From positions 496,001 to 560,000 of the forward strand of contig JAACJM010000021.1 of NCBI GenBank assembly GCA_013368315.1: 64,000 bases of DNA, read 5' to 3'. The position numbers and the translations under genes were made by a program. This DNA comes from Tetrapyrgos nigripes. Taxonomy: Eukaryota; Basidiomycota; Agaricomycetes; Agaricales; Campanellaceae. Below the pieces are notes generated by a model. It was not told the origin of the DNA, made no database searches, and worked only from the letters and a program-made list of their open reading frames with translations. Shown piece after piece: positions 10,888-22,299 of this stretch. Each line of letters begins with the position of its first letter. Within the stretch, counting starts at the first letter, position 1.

Positions 10888-13800
10888 ATCACTCCTCTGC
10901 TACGTCGTCAGTAGGAGTAGAACAGTACACCGGACAGTTAAAGAACAATCGATATAGTGTGTTATACCCCTCTAGTGAGCGAGTCTTTCCTTCAGAAATA
11001 AGAATGTCAGCAATCACTCGTAACAGACAGATACCATCAATCACACTCAAAACTGAACTAATCGGCAAAGTTACTGGCAGAAAAATCGACGCAGACGCTC
11101 TAATAGACAGTGGTGCAGAAGGCATAATCATCAATGGTCAATTCGCACAAAGAAATCAACTTACCCTCCTTCCTATCAAGAACCCGTTCCCAGTTCGAAA
11201 TGTCGACGGCTCTGAAAACACCATGGGATGGGTATGAGAATACACTATCCAAAATCTTCGTATCTATTCCCGAGATGGCGAGGCGTATCACGAAGAACAG
11301 GCCGAATTCTATGTAACGGACATTGGGGATCATGATATAATCCTCGGTACCGACTGGTTGGAAGAACATAATCCAGATATAGACTGGTCGGACTCACGGG
11401 TAGACATGACTAGATGCCCAGAAACATGCATCACGGCAAAACCTCCCATCCTCCACTTGAAAACTAAATCCTTGAAATCCCACAGTCGTCGATCCAAGAA
11501 CCCACCACAAGGATTACCAAGTCAGATGGCTAGAACCAGTCGGACGATTCAAACCAGTTGCCCAACCGAAAATTGCAGGGCGACGTCGTCGAATTCCTAT
11601 TCGATCCTTCCACCGAAGTTCGGAAGAAACGGCAATCTTTACTGAAGATGACTACGGGAGAGATACAATCCCAGAACGATGGGAACAGGACGTAATGGAA
11701 GACTTGTTGGGGAAAGAGGAAAGAATGGATGAAGAGGCGTCAGGGACACCAAACCTGAACATCCGCACGGGTTTCACAAAAGCACAAGAACTCGCAGAGG
11801 CAGCTCAGAACGTTCAGGTCAATGTACCTCTTAAAGATAAGATTCCTTCACAGTATCATCAGTTCCTACGAGTCTTTGACAAACAAACCTCAGAACGGTT
11901 ACCGAAACGTGGCGAATGGGATCACGCTATCGAGTTAAAACCGGACTTTGAACCACGCCCTTGCAAAACATACCCTTTATCCCCAAATGAACAAAAGGAG
12001 CTCGATGAATTCATCAAGGAGAACTTGGAGAAAGGGTATATAAGACCGTCGAAGTCTCCTATGGCAAGTCCCTTCTTCTTTGTAAAAAAGAAAGACGGAA
12101 AACTATGACCAGTACAGGACTATCGTGCCCTAGACAAAGGGACCGTCAAAAACAAATACCCCTTGCTGCTTATATCGGAACTCGTAGACAAACTCAAAGG
12201 GGCACGAATATTTTCCAAAGTCGACCTTAGATGGGGATATAACAACGTACGCATCAAGAAGGGAGATGAATGGAAAGCGGCGTTTAAAACCAACCGCGGC
12301 CTCTTCGAACCAACAGTGATGTTTTTCGGCCTTATGAACTCTCCAGCTACATTCCAAGCGATGATGAACACTCTATTCAAGGACCTGATCGACTCCGGAA
12401 AAGTCATAATCTATATGGACGATATTCTCATATTCACGGAATCACTAGAAGAACATCGATACATGGTGAAACAAGTATTGGCATGACTCCATGATAACGA
12501 CTTATACGCTAAACCGGAAAAATGCACTTTCGAAACCGATTCAGTGGAATTCCTCGGCCTCATCGTGTCACATAACACATTGGCAATGGACCCAGTCAAA
12601 GTCGAGGGCGTAACTAAATGGCCAGTCCCACGTAACGTCAAAGACGTACAATCATTCCTCGGCTTCGGAAACTTTTACCGTCGTTTCATACGCGATTTCT
12701 CAAAAATCGCACGACCATTGTTCGATCTCACGAAAAAGGAGCACCCATGGGAATGGTCCGAGGAAGCTCAAACGGCTTTCCAAGCACTCAAAGATACATT
12801 TACGACTTCACCAGTCCTTCTCATGCCTGATCACTCTAAACCATACCGAGTAGAAGTCGATGCGTCAGATTACGCTACAGGAGGTATCCTGCAACAACAA
12901 GGATCGGATGGCAAATGGCATCCAGTAGCCTACCTGTCAAAAGCGTTATCCGAAACCGAACGGAATTACGACATTCACGACAAAGAACTGCTAGCGATCA
13001 TACGCGGACTTGAAGCCTGGCGACACTACCTCGAAGGTGGACCGCATACCATCGAAATCTTGACCGATCACGATAACCTAAGATACTTCACCACCGCCCA
13101 GAAACTTAGCCGACGACAAGCAAGAATGGCCCTGTTTCTGACCAGATTCGACTTTACACTCACGCACAAACCCGGGAACCTGAACCAAAGTGACCCGCTC
13201 TCTCGAAGATCAGATCATAAAGAGGGGGTCGAAAACGACAACAAAGACAGAGTCTTGCTTGACCCCAGGTTCTTCAGGATCCGAGCAACGAGGCCAGGAA
13301 TGGTAACCGCAATAGGAGATACAGAATTGAAGAGGCGGATTAAGGAATGTCCGAAGAAGGATGCTGAAGTCGTGAGTGCGTTACAAACCATTCTTAACAA
13401 CGGACCACGCGCGTTGGCAAAAAATCTACAGGAATGGAATTACGAAGACGGAGTCATCTTGTTCAGAGGGAAGATCTACATCCCGAACGACCAACAACTC
13501 AGACGGGACATTGTTAAAATGCATCACGACAGCCTTACTGCAGGACATCCAGGACGATTCAAAACATATGAACTCGTCAGTAGAGAGTTCTGGTGGCCTG
13601 GTATGTCAGTATTCGTTTGTAACTATGTTGAAGGATGTGCTACTTGTCAGTTAACCAAGGCAAATAACCATCCGGCGCATGTACCATTAATTCCGAACGA
13701 AATACCGGAACGACCCTTTGGCACCATCACAACCGACTTCATCACAGATCTGCCAGAATGCGACAGCTTCAATGCAATTCACGTCACAGTCGACCGTTCA

Positions 13801-14994
13801 ACAAAAACAGTTGTCGTTTCTCCATGCAGAAAAGATATTGATAGCGACAGAACAATTGACCTACTATTTGACAACACTTGGCGAAGATACGGCCTCTGGG
13901 ACAAAATGATATCTGACCGCGGACCTCAATTCGCGAGCCAAGTAATGAAAGGAATTTACGCTAAGTTAGGTATCACTTCGGCACTCAGTACAGCTTATCA
14001 TCCGCAAACAGATGGCGAGACAGAAAGGTTCAATCAAGAACTCGAGCAATACCTTCGAACCTTCTGTAACTACCGTCAGGACGATTGGGTTAAATACCTA
14101 CCTTACGCCGAATTCTGTCACAATACCCGAATTCATTCAGCAACCGGGAAATCGCCGTTCGAACTCCTCCATGGATATCTACCCTGACTCTTCCCTTCCA
14201 TCAATCCAACTTCACACATACCAAAGGTCGAAGAACGCCTCCAGAACTTGGATACTCTTCGAGAAGAACTAAAAGCAAGTTTGGTGACAGCGGCAGAACT
14301 GATGAAAGAACAAAACAAGGATTACATGAAGGAGGGGATGAACTTTAGAGTTGGAGACAAAGTATTGTTAGACGGAAAAAACTTGAAGACGACGAGACCT
14401 AAAGCTAAGTTGGCTAATCATCGCCACGGACCTTTCGAAATCACTGACGTTATCAGTGAAGTCAACTACCGACTCAAATTACCGAATAGTTGGCGCATTC
14501 ATCCAGTGTTCCACGCTTCACTCCTATCACCGTACAAAGAAACCGAAGCCCACGGAGTGAACTACCCGGGAGAACCGGCTGAGTTACTTCCTGAAGACAA
14601 CGAATACGATGTGGAAGCGATTCTAGATTCAAAACCAACGAGAAACCACCGGGGAGTACAATACCTTGTCAAATGGTTGGATTACGCTGACTCAGAGAAT
14701 TCATGGGAACCGGCGTCAGGATTGACGAAGGTGAAGGAGATGATCGAAACCTTCCATCAACAGCATCCAAATGCATATCGACCCAAAAACCTGATACGCC
14801 CCGGAACAACAGTGCGTTCACTAGGAATCGCCATGGAAGACATATGGCGAAGTACCCGTGTGCTTCAAGCGAAAGCACAACTCCGAGGAGAAACACTGTT
14901 ACGGACCGTTGGTATTCTATGCCCTCCTTCGCAGCCCACTCGGCAATCAAACTCGGACTTTTGTCATCACTCATCAATCGCATTCCCGCGTTAA
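10884..14994 (+). pseudogene. pol: Gypsy Pol: protease, RT, RNase H, integrase, chromodomain (four TGA stops, one frameshift)
   Basis: In order: retropepsin with DSGAEG near 11106; RT with YMDD at 12412-12423; RNase H starting VDASDYATGG near 12850; integrase zinc region ending CATCQL near 13640; a DDE core with TTDFITD, SDRGPQFAS and TDGETERFN (13730-14035); and a chromodomain (about 14600-14760, VEAILDSK to KWLDYADSENSWEPA). Such chromodomains guide chromoviruses to heterochromatin, which is family knowledge. Breaks seen: TGA at 11235, 12106, 12484 and 14185, and a frame change near 11440-11475. At 12106 and 12484 the family consensus is arginine (KLRPVQDYR, LxRL), so CGA to TGA fits. At 11235 and 14185 arginine is plausible. 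About 80 residues follow the chromodomain. Confidence 0.93.
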
Positions 14995-15160
14995 CGGCGT
15001 CTACTGTCAAACCCATCTTCGGGGATAACTTGACCGACCATTCAACATTCACTCCATACAGACAAACAACTATAAAAGATCCCTCTCCACAACGAAGAAG
15101 GACAGAACACCATCCACCGCTACCACTCCAACAACAATCATCCACACTCTCGTCATAACA

Positions 15161-15676
15161 ATGTCTACCACTTCCTCCATCGACACTATCGCTCACACCG
15201 CACACCCAACCAACAGGGGACGCTGCACCTACAGACAACGCTCAGGACGTCGATGTCGACTCTCGAAACAGCACGCAGGGCCTCACAACGGGTGTCAACG
15301 CTGCACGTGGGGAGGAGAGGATGGACCAGGACGATGTAGATTGGGCAGAGGACATCAAGCTAGATGTGTCGTTCAGTGGACATCCCTACGAGCAGAGCAC
15401 AGAGGGAACTTGGGATGGGGAGACGGTAGTATATGGGGTGCACACAGCACCATACAGTATGATGCGACCGACAACGGAGGGGGCTGGGGTACGGCAACCA
15501 ACACGACGGAGTGGGGGAACCTAGACTGGAACGATCCCAGGTGGGATATTACAAACTACACCATTGAATGGGACAAATACTGGCCGACTCAGGGAGATGT
15601 GGACAGACGACTTCGCAAACAATGGGCGGAGCACTGGAAAACTAGCTTGCCGAGCTCCGGTGAAAGCTCGTCCTAA
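15161..15676 (+). CDS. Extra ORF between Gypsy pol and 3' LTR, cysteine/histidine-rich
   Basis: A 171-residue open frame in the spot where some retroelements keep an env or accessory gene. It has no signal peptide or membrane segment, so it is not env-like. Residues about 20-45 hold a likely zinc-binding motif, C-x9-C-x5-H-x3-H (CTYRQRSGRRC then H and GPH), followed by further Cys residues (CQRC). The C-terminal half is rich in Trp, Asn, Asp and Gly. It is intact although pol is broken, and it ends 11 bp before the LTR. I do not recognise a named family. A nucleic-acid-binding accessory protein is a guess. Confidence 0.55.
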   Translation: MSTTSSIDTIAHTAHPTNRGRCTYRQRSGRRCRLSKQHAGPHNGCQRCTWGGEDGPGRCRLGRGHQARCVVQWTSLRAEHRGNLGWGDGSIWGAHSTIQYDATDNGGGWGTATNTTEWGNLDWNDPRWDITNYTIEWDKYWPTQGDVDRRLRKQWAEHWKTSLPSSGESSS

Positions 15677-15687
15677 AGAGGGGGTAA

Positions 15688-16203
15688 TGTCACAAATCGC
15701 TCCCCGCCTATTCATTTCCTTTCTATTCCTTTTCCTTCACTATCCACTTCCCACTCTAACCCCATAAACATCAATCATGTCTCACCATCGTCTATAGTTA
15801 CCATCTCTCTAGATCTATGACTCACATCCTTATCTCCTCCGATTCCTATCTCCATGGACATTCTCACTGTCAATCACTCCGTATGATCCAGTACCTTCAT
15901 CTATCCATATTTGACTCATTATTCTCTCGCCCTTGACATTTCCACATGATACCGTCTATTATTACTTACTCTTTCCCATCTGTTCATATTTCACTTATAT
16001 ACCTGTGCTCCTTGTAACCTATTCCTTAGTTCGTTCACTTCGTCTCCGCTCCGTACTTGTACTACGCAGTGTAGAGCCTAGTCAGCTTACTTTCTCTCTA
16101 TCTCTTTACCTCTCTTATTCTCTTGATCAATCTACTCTCTTGTAACTGGTTTTCTCGTACTGTGTGACTTGGGTGGTTATTGAGTGTATCGACAACCTTG
16201 ACA
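15688..16203 (+). repeat. Gypsy 3' LTR
   Basis: 516 bp partner of the 5' LTR, preceded by the polypurine tract AAAGAGGGGG and followed by the GGGTC duplication at 16204-16208. Confidence 0.95.
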
Positions 16204-16208
16204 GGGTC

Positions 16209-17880
16209 AAGTTCTGAGCACAGTTAGAAGTGTGGGTTGGTGCAGTACTCCAGATTTCAGCCTGGGTGTGATGGCTTCATCTCAGTTGTGGCACATTGGG
16301 AACAGTGGGCATGTCCTTGGTGTTAATTTGAGGACTAGTGTTGGGTATGTTGGGTTGAGACATTGTGATCTCGGTCGAGGCAGAATTAGAAGGTTCAGGT
16401 TCAATCTGGGGTTTTGGGGTTGGGACTAAAAATAGCAAGTCCTCATTCTCCCCCTCCAACTCCAAAACCCAGTGTCCTGTTGACTTCTCAAATATCATAT
16501 TGCTAGTCTGGAACAGGTCATTGCTATCCCAAGCTTTGACAATGTAAACCTTCCTCCTGTCATGTCCCACCATCTGGCATTTGTATCCTCTAGTGTCTAA
16601 CTTGCCCCTGCCACTTTTTGCTGGGATATGAGCAAAGCCAATACTGCCAAATGGAATAAGGTGAGAGACATTCTGTCATTGCCTGGTCCACTGCTGTTCT
16701 GGCACAATCCCCTTGGTATTAGGCATCAAGTTTTTGATGTAAATAAATGTCGTCATTGCCTGTTCCCAGGCATCAAACAACATTGCCCTAGTACTGTTGA
16801 GCATCACCCCAATTCCTCTTTTGGCAGCTCCGTTTGACAGGGATGAGTATGGCACTGTGAACTTGTGGACAATCCCATGTTTCATTGTCCACTCCTTGAA
16901 GGTTTGAGAACAGAATTCAGGTGTGTTGTCTGTCCTAATTCTCTTTAGCTTCTTCCCAGTCTGTGTCTCCACAATAGCTCACCTAACTTCCAACTTTGCT
17001 AGTATCATCTCTGCCTTGCAATCCTTGAGCAGCTCAACCATGTCCCTCAAGGTACCAGTGTCAGTTCCAAACAGTGTGTGCTTGTTTCTGCCAACAGAAG
17101 CGAGTTGGGCTGGGCCCCACACATCTAGATACCACCATAAATTCACCTCAGTCACAACCTCGGTACTGTCTGGATGGGGTTGTTTGTCTGTGCAAGATCA
17201 TCTACAATCCTCGCAGCATCCCATCTTCTTCCATGCCTCCTTCACCTCTGGCATCCCATCAAGGACTTCATGCACTCCCTCAAATCACTCTGGCATGATA
17301 TGTCTGCCAGCCCTATGGAGGTATCAAATGTCTGAGGGTAATTATGTCACCATCACCCTCTTTGCATTTGCATTGGCCACTTCAATGTCTAAGACATAAA
17401 CCTGCTCTTTCAGCAACACCTCAAACACATCTGTACCTGTCTTGTCCCTAAATGTAATGACCCCATCCCCTTGAATCATATGGTAACCAAGGGCACTGAG
17501 AGTTCCAGTGGAGAGCAGATTATTTGAGATGTTAGGGGCATGAAGTGCTCCACAGAAAACTAGGAGACAAGGTATGCCTTTGTATACAGTTTTCACCTGA
17601 ACGTCGCCTTTACCAGCAATGTTTAGTGCAACTCCTTTGTGGGATGAGTCTCCTTCTTCAATGTGAGGCACATAGTTCAGGAAGAATCATCTATCTTTGA
17701 AGAAATGATGAGACATGCTGGAATCAGTGAGAATACGGACTTGGAGGTGGTGTTAAGGGCGATTACCCTCATTGAGGTAGAAGTGGTGGCATTTGCAGAT
17801 GGGGGCATAGCGTCTTTTTTCCCTTTCCACCATGCAGGATATTGACCTTGTTTCCTGCCTCCCTCTTGGAAACAGTTCTC
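16209..17880 (-). pseudogene. Copia protease/pre-integrase/integrase remains
   Basis: Minus-strand fragments of a Ty1/Copia Pol. The 17342-17671 segment has the pre-integrase signature, including CGALHAPNISNNLLSTGTL. The 16676-16972 segment is integrase core, with RTDNTPEFCSQTF for the second catalytic Asp and a GIVHKFTVPYSSLSNGAAKR-like block for the last catalytic region. The 16277-16573 segment is the post-integrase linker. Many stops and frame changes separate them, so nothing functional remains. The protease active site (normally DSGAS-like) is degraded near 17680. The sequence continues across the Gypsy insertion into RT at 7830-8390. Confidence 0.85.
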
Positions 17881-17892
17881 AATCATATGCCC

Positions 17893-19236
17893 TCAGTGTT
17901 TACACTTTGGATTGGAGCATAAGAGGTCCAGATTAGCAGGTCCTTTCCTGGTGTTCATGGCACTCATCTTTTCGGTCAACTCCTTTACTTGTGCCTGTAG
18001 TGCCACCACCTTATCCATCCCCAGAATCCCATTCGCTCCATCACCTCCTCCCATGAGCCTAATGTGCTCTTGGAGGCATCCAGCTGCAACGTTAGACAAC
18101 ATTTTCAGATCGGTTAGAAGGGTGCCCATGATAGGGATCCATTCTGGTGTTCGAGGAAATGAGTTGAGAAACATGGTTAGGAATTTGGAATCATCTTAGT
18201 CAGCTCCCACATCCTCAGCTTGCTTGCACAGAGTACAGTATTTGGCTGCATAACCGTCCTCACCAGTGACATTTCCCTCCACATATCAACATCCTCAGAG
18301 CCTGTTCGGATTGGCCTCAAACCGTGGCCCATGGCCATGGCCCATTATGTAAAATTCCTGTGCAAGTGTACAGCCACTTAAATTCTATCGATTTGCATGA
18401 TTCAGATATCCAGCATCTGCAGCAGCTACTAAGCAGTATTTACATTGGTTTTTTACAGCCAAATCCCAACCAAATATCCTTGTCTCCTCATGGTCTGTCT
18501 GTATCTCTTCATGCAGCCAAAATTATACTTACTTTTATAGGGCAAAAATGTCAAGCTATATGTTATCATCATTATTATTCAGAATTTTGGATGCCCCCAA
18601 GAGAATCTCTGTGTTCTAGCTCTAAGTAAGACTTTGTGGAGGTGCCAGTTAATACAGCAAATCAGTGGCTGTATGCTCACGTGGGAATTTTACATAATGG
18701 GCCACGGTTTGAGGCCAATCTGAACAGGCTCTCACAGTGTGTCCTCCTTCCTTTGACAAGCCAGATGGCTCACCAGGGTGTATTCCTCATGAAGGAATGA
18801 CCATAGTTCATGGGACTTCTTTCCTGATTTGAATCCTAGGGCATTGGGGTTTTTTGATATTGTCCCAGATCGTCAGGTACACCACAGATTCGCAAATGTC
18901 ATATTCAAGATAGTTCAGACGAGTATCGCTGATAGGAGTCAGTTGTAATAGTGTATTCGGGTCATTCAGTTTGATAGGTACAGCAACCTTTCCTTCCCAG
19001 TATAAATGTAATCCTTTAGGCTTTCCTTGCCAGATCATCAACTCCCTCAATGAGATATAGTTCTCCCCATTAAACTTTGCATCGTCAGGAAGCTCCTGAA
19101 TAGTTGTGTAGTTACTTGGGTTCCCTATGGGGTTAAAGGCAATGGCAGAAGTGATTTGTGGATCACTGGTAGTGGTATTTTGCGATGCAATGGGAGGATA
19201 TATAGAAGGGGTAGAATCAGTTGTAGTTTCAGGCAT
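17893..19236 (-). pseudogene. Copia Gag, split by a MITE
   Basis: The N-terminal part (18808-19236, from an ATG at 19236) is an intact 142-codon frame typical of Copia gag, with FNGENYISLRELM. The C-terminal part (17893-18174) ends in a zinc knuckle, CSNPKCKH-stop-GHMIENC, where TGA (complement of 17893-17895) replaces a residue expected to be Arg. A 434 bp MITE (18298-18731) sits between the two halves. Further stops lie between 18174 and 18297. Confidence 0.8.
18298..18731. mobile_element. 434 bp MITE with GAGCCTGTTC termini
   Basis: The termini are inverted repeats of about 50 bp starting GAGCCTGTTCGGATTGGCC and ending ...GGCCAATCTGAACAGGCTC. TCA lies at both flanks (18295-18297 and 18732-18734). 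A 3-bp duplication with this kind of terminus fits a Tourist-like (PIF/Harbinger-type) MITE. hAT would need 8 bp, which I do not see. No ORF of note. It inserted into the Copia gag. Confidence 0.8.
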
Positions 19237-19307
19237 GATATTGTATGGATAGTATATTCAATGAGTCAATATTGTATAGATCTTTGTGTGTGTGCAGTTT
19301 TAGGGTG

Positions 19308-19322
19308 TGGGGCCCATAACCT
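19308..19322 (-). promoter_or_regulatory. Candidate Copia primer-binding site
   Basis: On the minus strand, 70 bp upstream of gag, the sequence reads GGTTATGGGCCCC. This resembles the half-tRNA (initiator Met) primer site of Drosophila copia. The Copia 5' LTR should therefore end near 19323 and extend rightward, where it is disrupted by the Tc1 element. I could not define the LTR. Confidence 0.5.
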
Positions 19323-19394
19323 ATCAGAAAGAGTACACGTAAGTAACGATGTATGAAAGGTACTGTAGTTGATAAATATAATCAGTATCAAGTA

Positions 19395-21022
19395 CAGTGG
19401 GTCAAAAAATTGTCCACATGTTTCGCATTTTTGGAAAGATTGCCAATTTAAGCAATACTGAGTAGAGATATTAAAATGTGGTCAGTGATGGGCAGAAAGC
19501 CCTTGATAAACGCTACAATATTCTGTCTGTTTTGTCTTATTTGGCTTAAAACTCATGGAGATATGACTGATTTAAAATGGTATGTCATTTGGACAATTTT
19601 TTGACATGCAAGTGAAAATACAGAAAGTGCTAGCTCAGTACTTGGTATGCCCTCCTTTGGCCTTCAACACAGCCTCAATCCTTCTAGGCATGCTCCTGAT
19701 CAATTTCTGACAATCTTCTTCTGTGATTTCATCCCACTTTTCAGCTGCTCTGTCCCATATTTCCCAAACTCCAGAGGGTGCTGTGTCATATCCATTGAGC
19801 TTGTGTTTGAGGGTTGTCCAGAGGTGTTCAATGGGGTTCAGGTCAGGAGATTGAGCAGGCCAGCTCATGCAATGGATGTTGTTGTCTTCAAACCACTTGG
19901 TGGCCAGTTTTGACTTGTGTTTAGGATCATTGTCTTGCTGAAAAATGGCCACCTCTGGATCAACACCCAAAATATCCATGCTCTCCAGAAGGTTGTTCTC
20001 CAAAATGTCCACATACTGCTCTGCATTCATCCTGCCCTCCACCTCTGCCATGTTTCCAACTCTTTCCCACCCCATACATCCCCACACCATGATATTTCCT
20101 CCTCCAAATTTGACTGTTTCCACCACATTTCTCTCTCCCAAGGATTCACCCTTCCTCCCCCACACATACTGCTGTCCATCTGACCCATATCGATTGATTT
20201 TAGTCTCATCTGACCAAATAACCCTTTTCCAGTCATCCACAGTCCAGTTTCTGTACTTCTGTGCAAAGTTTAAACGAGCCTTCCTGTGAGCTGCAGTGAG
20301 TTTGGGCTTCTTCTTCGTTTTAGATGTGTCCACATCATGCCTGAGAAGGGAATTTCGAATGGTTTGGGTGGAGACAGGTTGGTCAAGGAGGGGATTGATG
20401 TTTCTGGCCACTTCTGTAGCATTTTCAGCTTTGCCAGTGTTGATTTGTTGGATAGCAGCACGTTCATCAGTGGTAGACAGCTTTCTAGGACGCCCTGCTT
20501 GATGGTTCTCCTTGTCAGGATACATCTCTTTGGCCAGAGAAGCAATCTTTGACTTGGATACCCCAGTTTTAGCAGAGATTTCCCTGGATGAAGCAGAAGT
20601 TTGGAGGAGAGAGAGGATATTGTCTTTCTGGGTGGATGTGATGGGTCTCATGATTTGATGAGGGCTATAGAACAACTGGATGCCCTTATATATGGTCCAG
20701 CTGGCAGCTATGATATCATTATGATGTAGCCATTGCATCATTGTACGACTCCACTTATGATGTCATCTATGAGACATCACATAGTTACAATACTGATTTT
20801 GAAGTGGCAACTCAAAAAAATTGTCCAAATGACATACCATTTTAAATCAATCATATCTCCATGAGTTTTGAGCCAAATAGGACAAATAAAACAGATTATT
20901 GTAGCTCTTATCAAGGGCGTTCTGCCCATCACTGACTACATTTCAATATCTCTACTCAGTATTGCTTAAATTGGCAATCTTTCCAAAAATGCGAAACATG
21001 TGGACAATTTTTTGACCCACTG
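19395..21022 (-). mobile_element. Complete Tc1/mariner element
   Basis: A 1,628 bp element starting CAGTGGGTC and ending GACCCACTG, flanked by TA (19393-19394 and 21023-21024). The terminal inverted repeats are about 210 bp (19395-19605 and 20813-21022) and roughly 95% identical by eye. Each TIR carries GTCAAAAAATTGTCC at its outer end and the inverted form at its inner end. It contains one uninterrupted DD34E transposase gene. It lies a short distance upstream of the Copia gag, probably within the former LTR. Confidence 0.95.
19635..20651 (-). CDS. Tc1-family transposase (DD34E), apparently intact
   Basis: Cut-and-paste transposase that binds the TIRs and inserts at TA. I start it at the ATG at 20651 (MRPITSTQ), giving 338 residues, typical for Tc1. 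The frame is open upstream to 20741 (368 residues). Two N-terminal helix-turn-helix regions come first: ILSLLQTSASSREISAKTG, with GRPRKL after it, then a second HTH around STQTIRNSLLR. The catalytic core follows with WSDETKIN, IFQQDNDPKHKS and SPDLNPIEHLW. There are exactly 34 residues between the second Asp and the Glu. No stops or frameshifts were seen, so this copy could still be active or was until recently. Confidence 0.95.
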   Translation of the reverse strand: MRPITSTQKDNILSLLQTSASSREISAKTGVSKSKIASLAKEMYPDKENHQAGRPRKLSTTDERAAIQQINTGKAENATEVARNINPLLDQPVSTQTIRNSLLRHDVDTSKTKKKPKLTAAHRKARLNFAQKYRNWTVDDWKRVIWSDETKINRYGSDGQQYVWGRKGESLGERNVVETVKFGGGNIMVWGCMGWERVGNMAEVEGRMNAEQYVDILENNLLESMDILGVDPEVAIFQQDNDPKHKSKLATKWFEDNNIHCMSWPAQSPDLNPIEHLWTTLKHKLNGYDTAPSGVWEIWDRAAEKWDEITEEDCQKLIRSMPRRIEAVLKAKGGHTKY

Positions 21023-21024
21023 TA

Positions 21025-22299
21025 TATAAGGGAAAGAATGTAAGAGATACACACCCCAGGAGTCCACAAAGATAGTGGAAATGACTGGGGTGTCAGTTAC
21101 AGTACAGACTGGTATATGTGAGGCGGATGTACACATACAGATCACGAATAATGTACCTGAGGAAATAGGGAAAAGTAATAGGAGGGAAAAGCAGAATAAA
21201 GTATATGGAAATAACCCCTATCTGGGGACTCTCATTCTCAACATAATGGCTCTGTTCAAGTCACTGCCTTCTACTGACATTTTCTGCAAGAACATGTTCC
21301 TCATTGCAACCTCGACAGAGCACATGTGTAGAAATTCACAAAGGACTTGCAAAAAAACATAAGAGAAAATATTGACATTCGGGTAGAGCTCAGTAATCCT
21401 GAGGCAATGTGAAGGGTGGACAACAGTGTTGCCAACTTCATAACACTTATGGCTGACAAGATGATCAAAAAGCAACTTTTGCATTTCTTCTTGTCTTAAC
21501 ATTGAGGTGTGGATGCTGTGGCATGCAACATGCTCACTAAGGGCTGCAGGACTGGATCTGAATGCAAAGAATTGGGAGGATGGACCAAGAAACATATCAT
21601 GTATTGTATGCAGAAGGTGTGACAGTGACTGTCAAAGTGCATTTGAAATCGATCTTGGTTGAGGTTGTGCAGACAGTGACAGATGAGGTCAAGCAGGCTG
21701 GAAGGTGGAGATGTTGCCACAATGGACAAGAGAGGACTGATAGGCAGAGTGTCGGTCAGCCTGGCAAAGGCTGGTGACGAGCAGGTATGGTACAATATGT
21801 ACACTAAAAGCAGAGTGGCAACTCCAATACTTACCTGGGGATGAGAGTTTTTTTGTTAGAGCTGGTTAGAGGCTTGTTGAGCAATAAGAGTAAGTATGAA
21901 ACTTGTTATTTGGGGGACTTTCTAGTAGTCCTTATATACCTACAAGGTGTGGCTACTAATTACCATGCTATAAAGCTGTACATATGACTACTTATAACTA
22001 CATATGACCAGATGTCAATGTGCTGCAGTCATGCTGCACATCATATAACATCTTTGATGGTTGATGGTTGATGGCTGCATATAGTAATGCGCCATTTCAA
22101 CAGCTGGGATGGTGTTGACTGTAATCATTGAGAGCAACAAAGAAGGGTAATAGGGGGCCTGCTTGCTTGACACACTATGGGGTATACTAAACGTGTGCTG
22201 ACTCAATGATCACTTCAATGATTGAATGGACGATTTTGGCCAAAAAGATGCTTAGCTAATGGCTTACATAATCTGAACGGCTTTACAGGTACATCCTAC
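21025..22299. other. Sequence right of Tc1, possibly the Copia LTR; no gene
   Basis: Short open frames only. Because the Copia gag and primer site lie just to the left, part of this should be the Copia 5' LTR (minus strand), but I cannot find a second copy to prove it. Confidence 0.3.

Larger units (their letters stand above)
8396..16203 (+). mobile_element. Full-length chromodomain Gypsy (chromovirus-type) LTR retrotransposon
   Basis: A 7,808 bp element with 516 bp LTRs starting TG and ending CA and a perfect 5-bp target duplication. Internal order is gag, protease, RT, RNase H, integrase and chromodomain, then an extra small ORF and a purine tract (AAAGAGGGGG) against the 3' LTR. Integrase after RNase H marks Ty3/Gypsy, and the C-terminal chromodomain marks a chromovirus. 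The LTRs differ at three positions by eye, so insertion is recent. Pol carries four in-frame TGA codons and a frameshift, so this copy should not be autonomous. It inserted into a decayed Copia element. Confidence 0.95.

Noticed and set aside
21218..21595. 125-codon minus-strand ORF right of Tc1 as Copia RNase H
   Set aside because: I looked for the terminal Copia motifs (KHIDIR-like, ADIFTK-like) and did not find them. The position is upstream of gag, where an LTR is expected.
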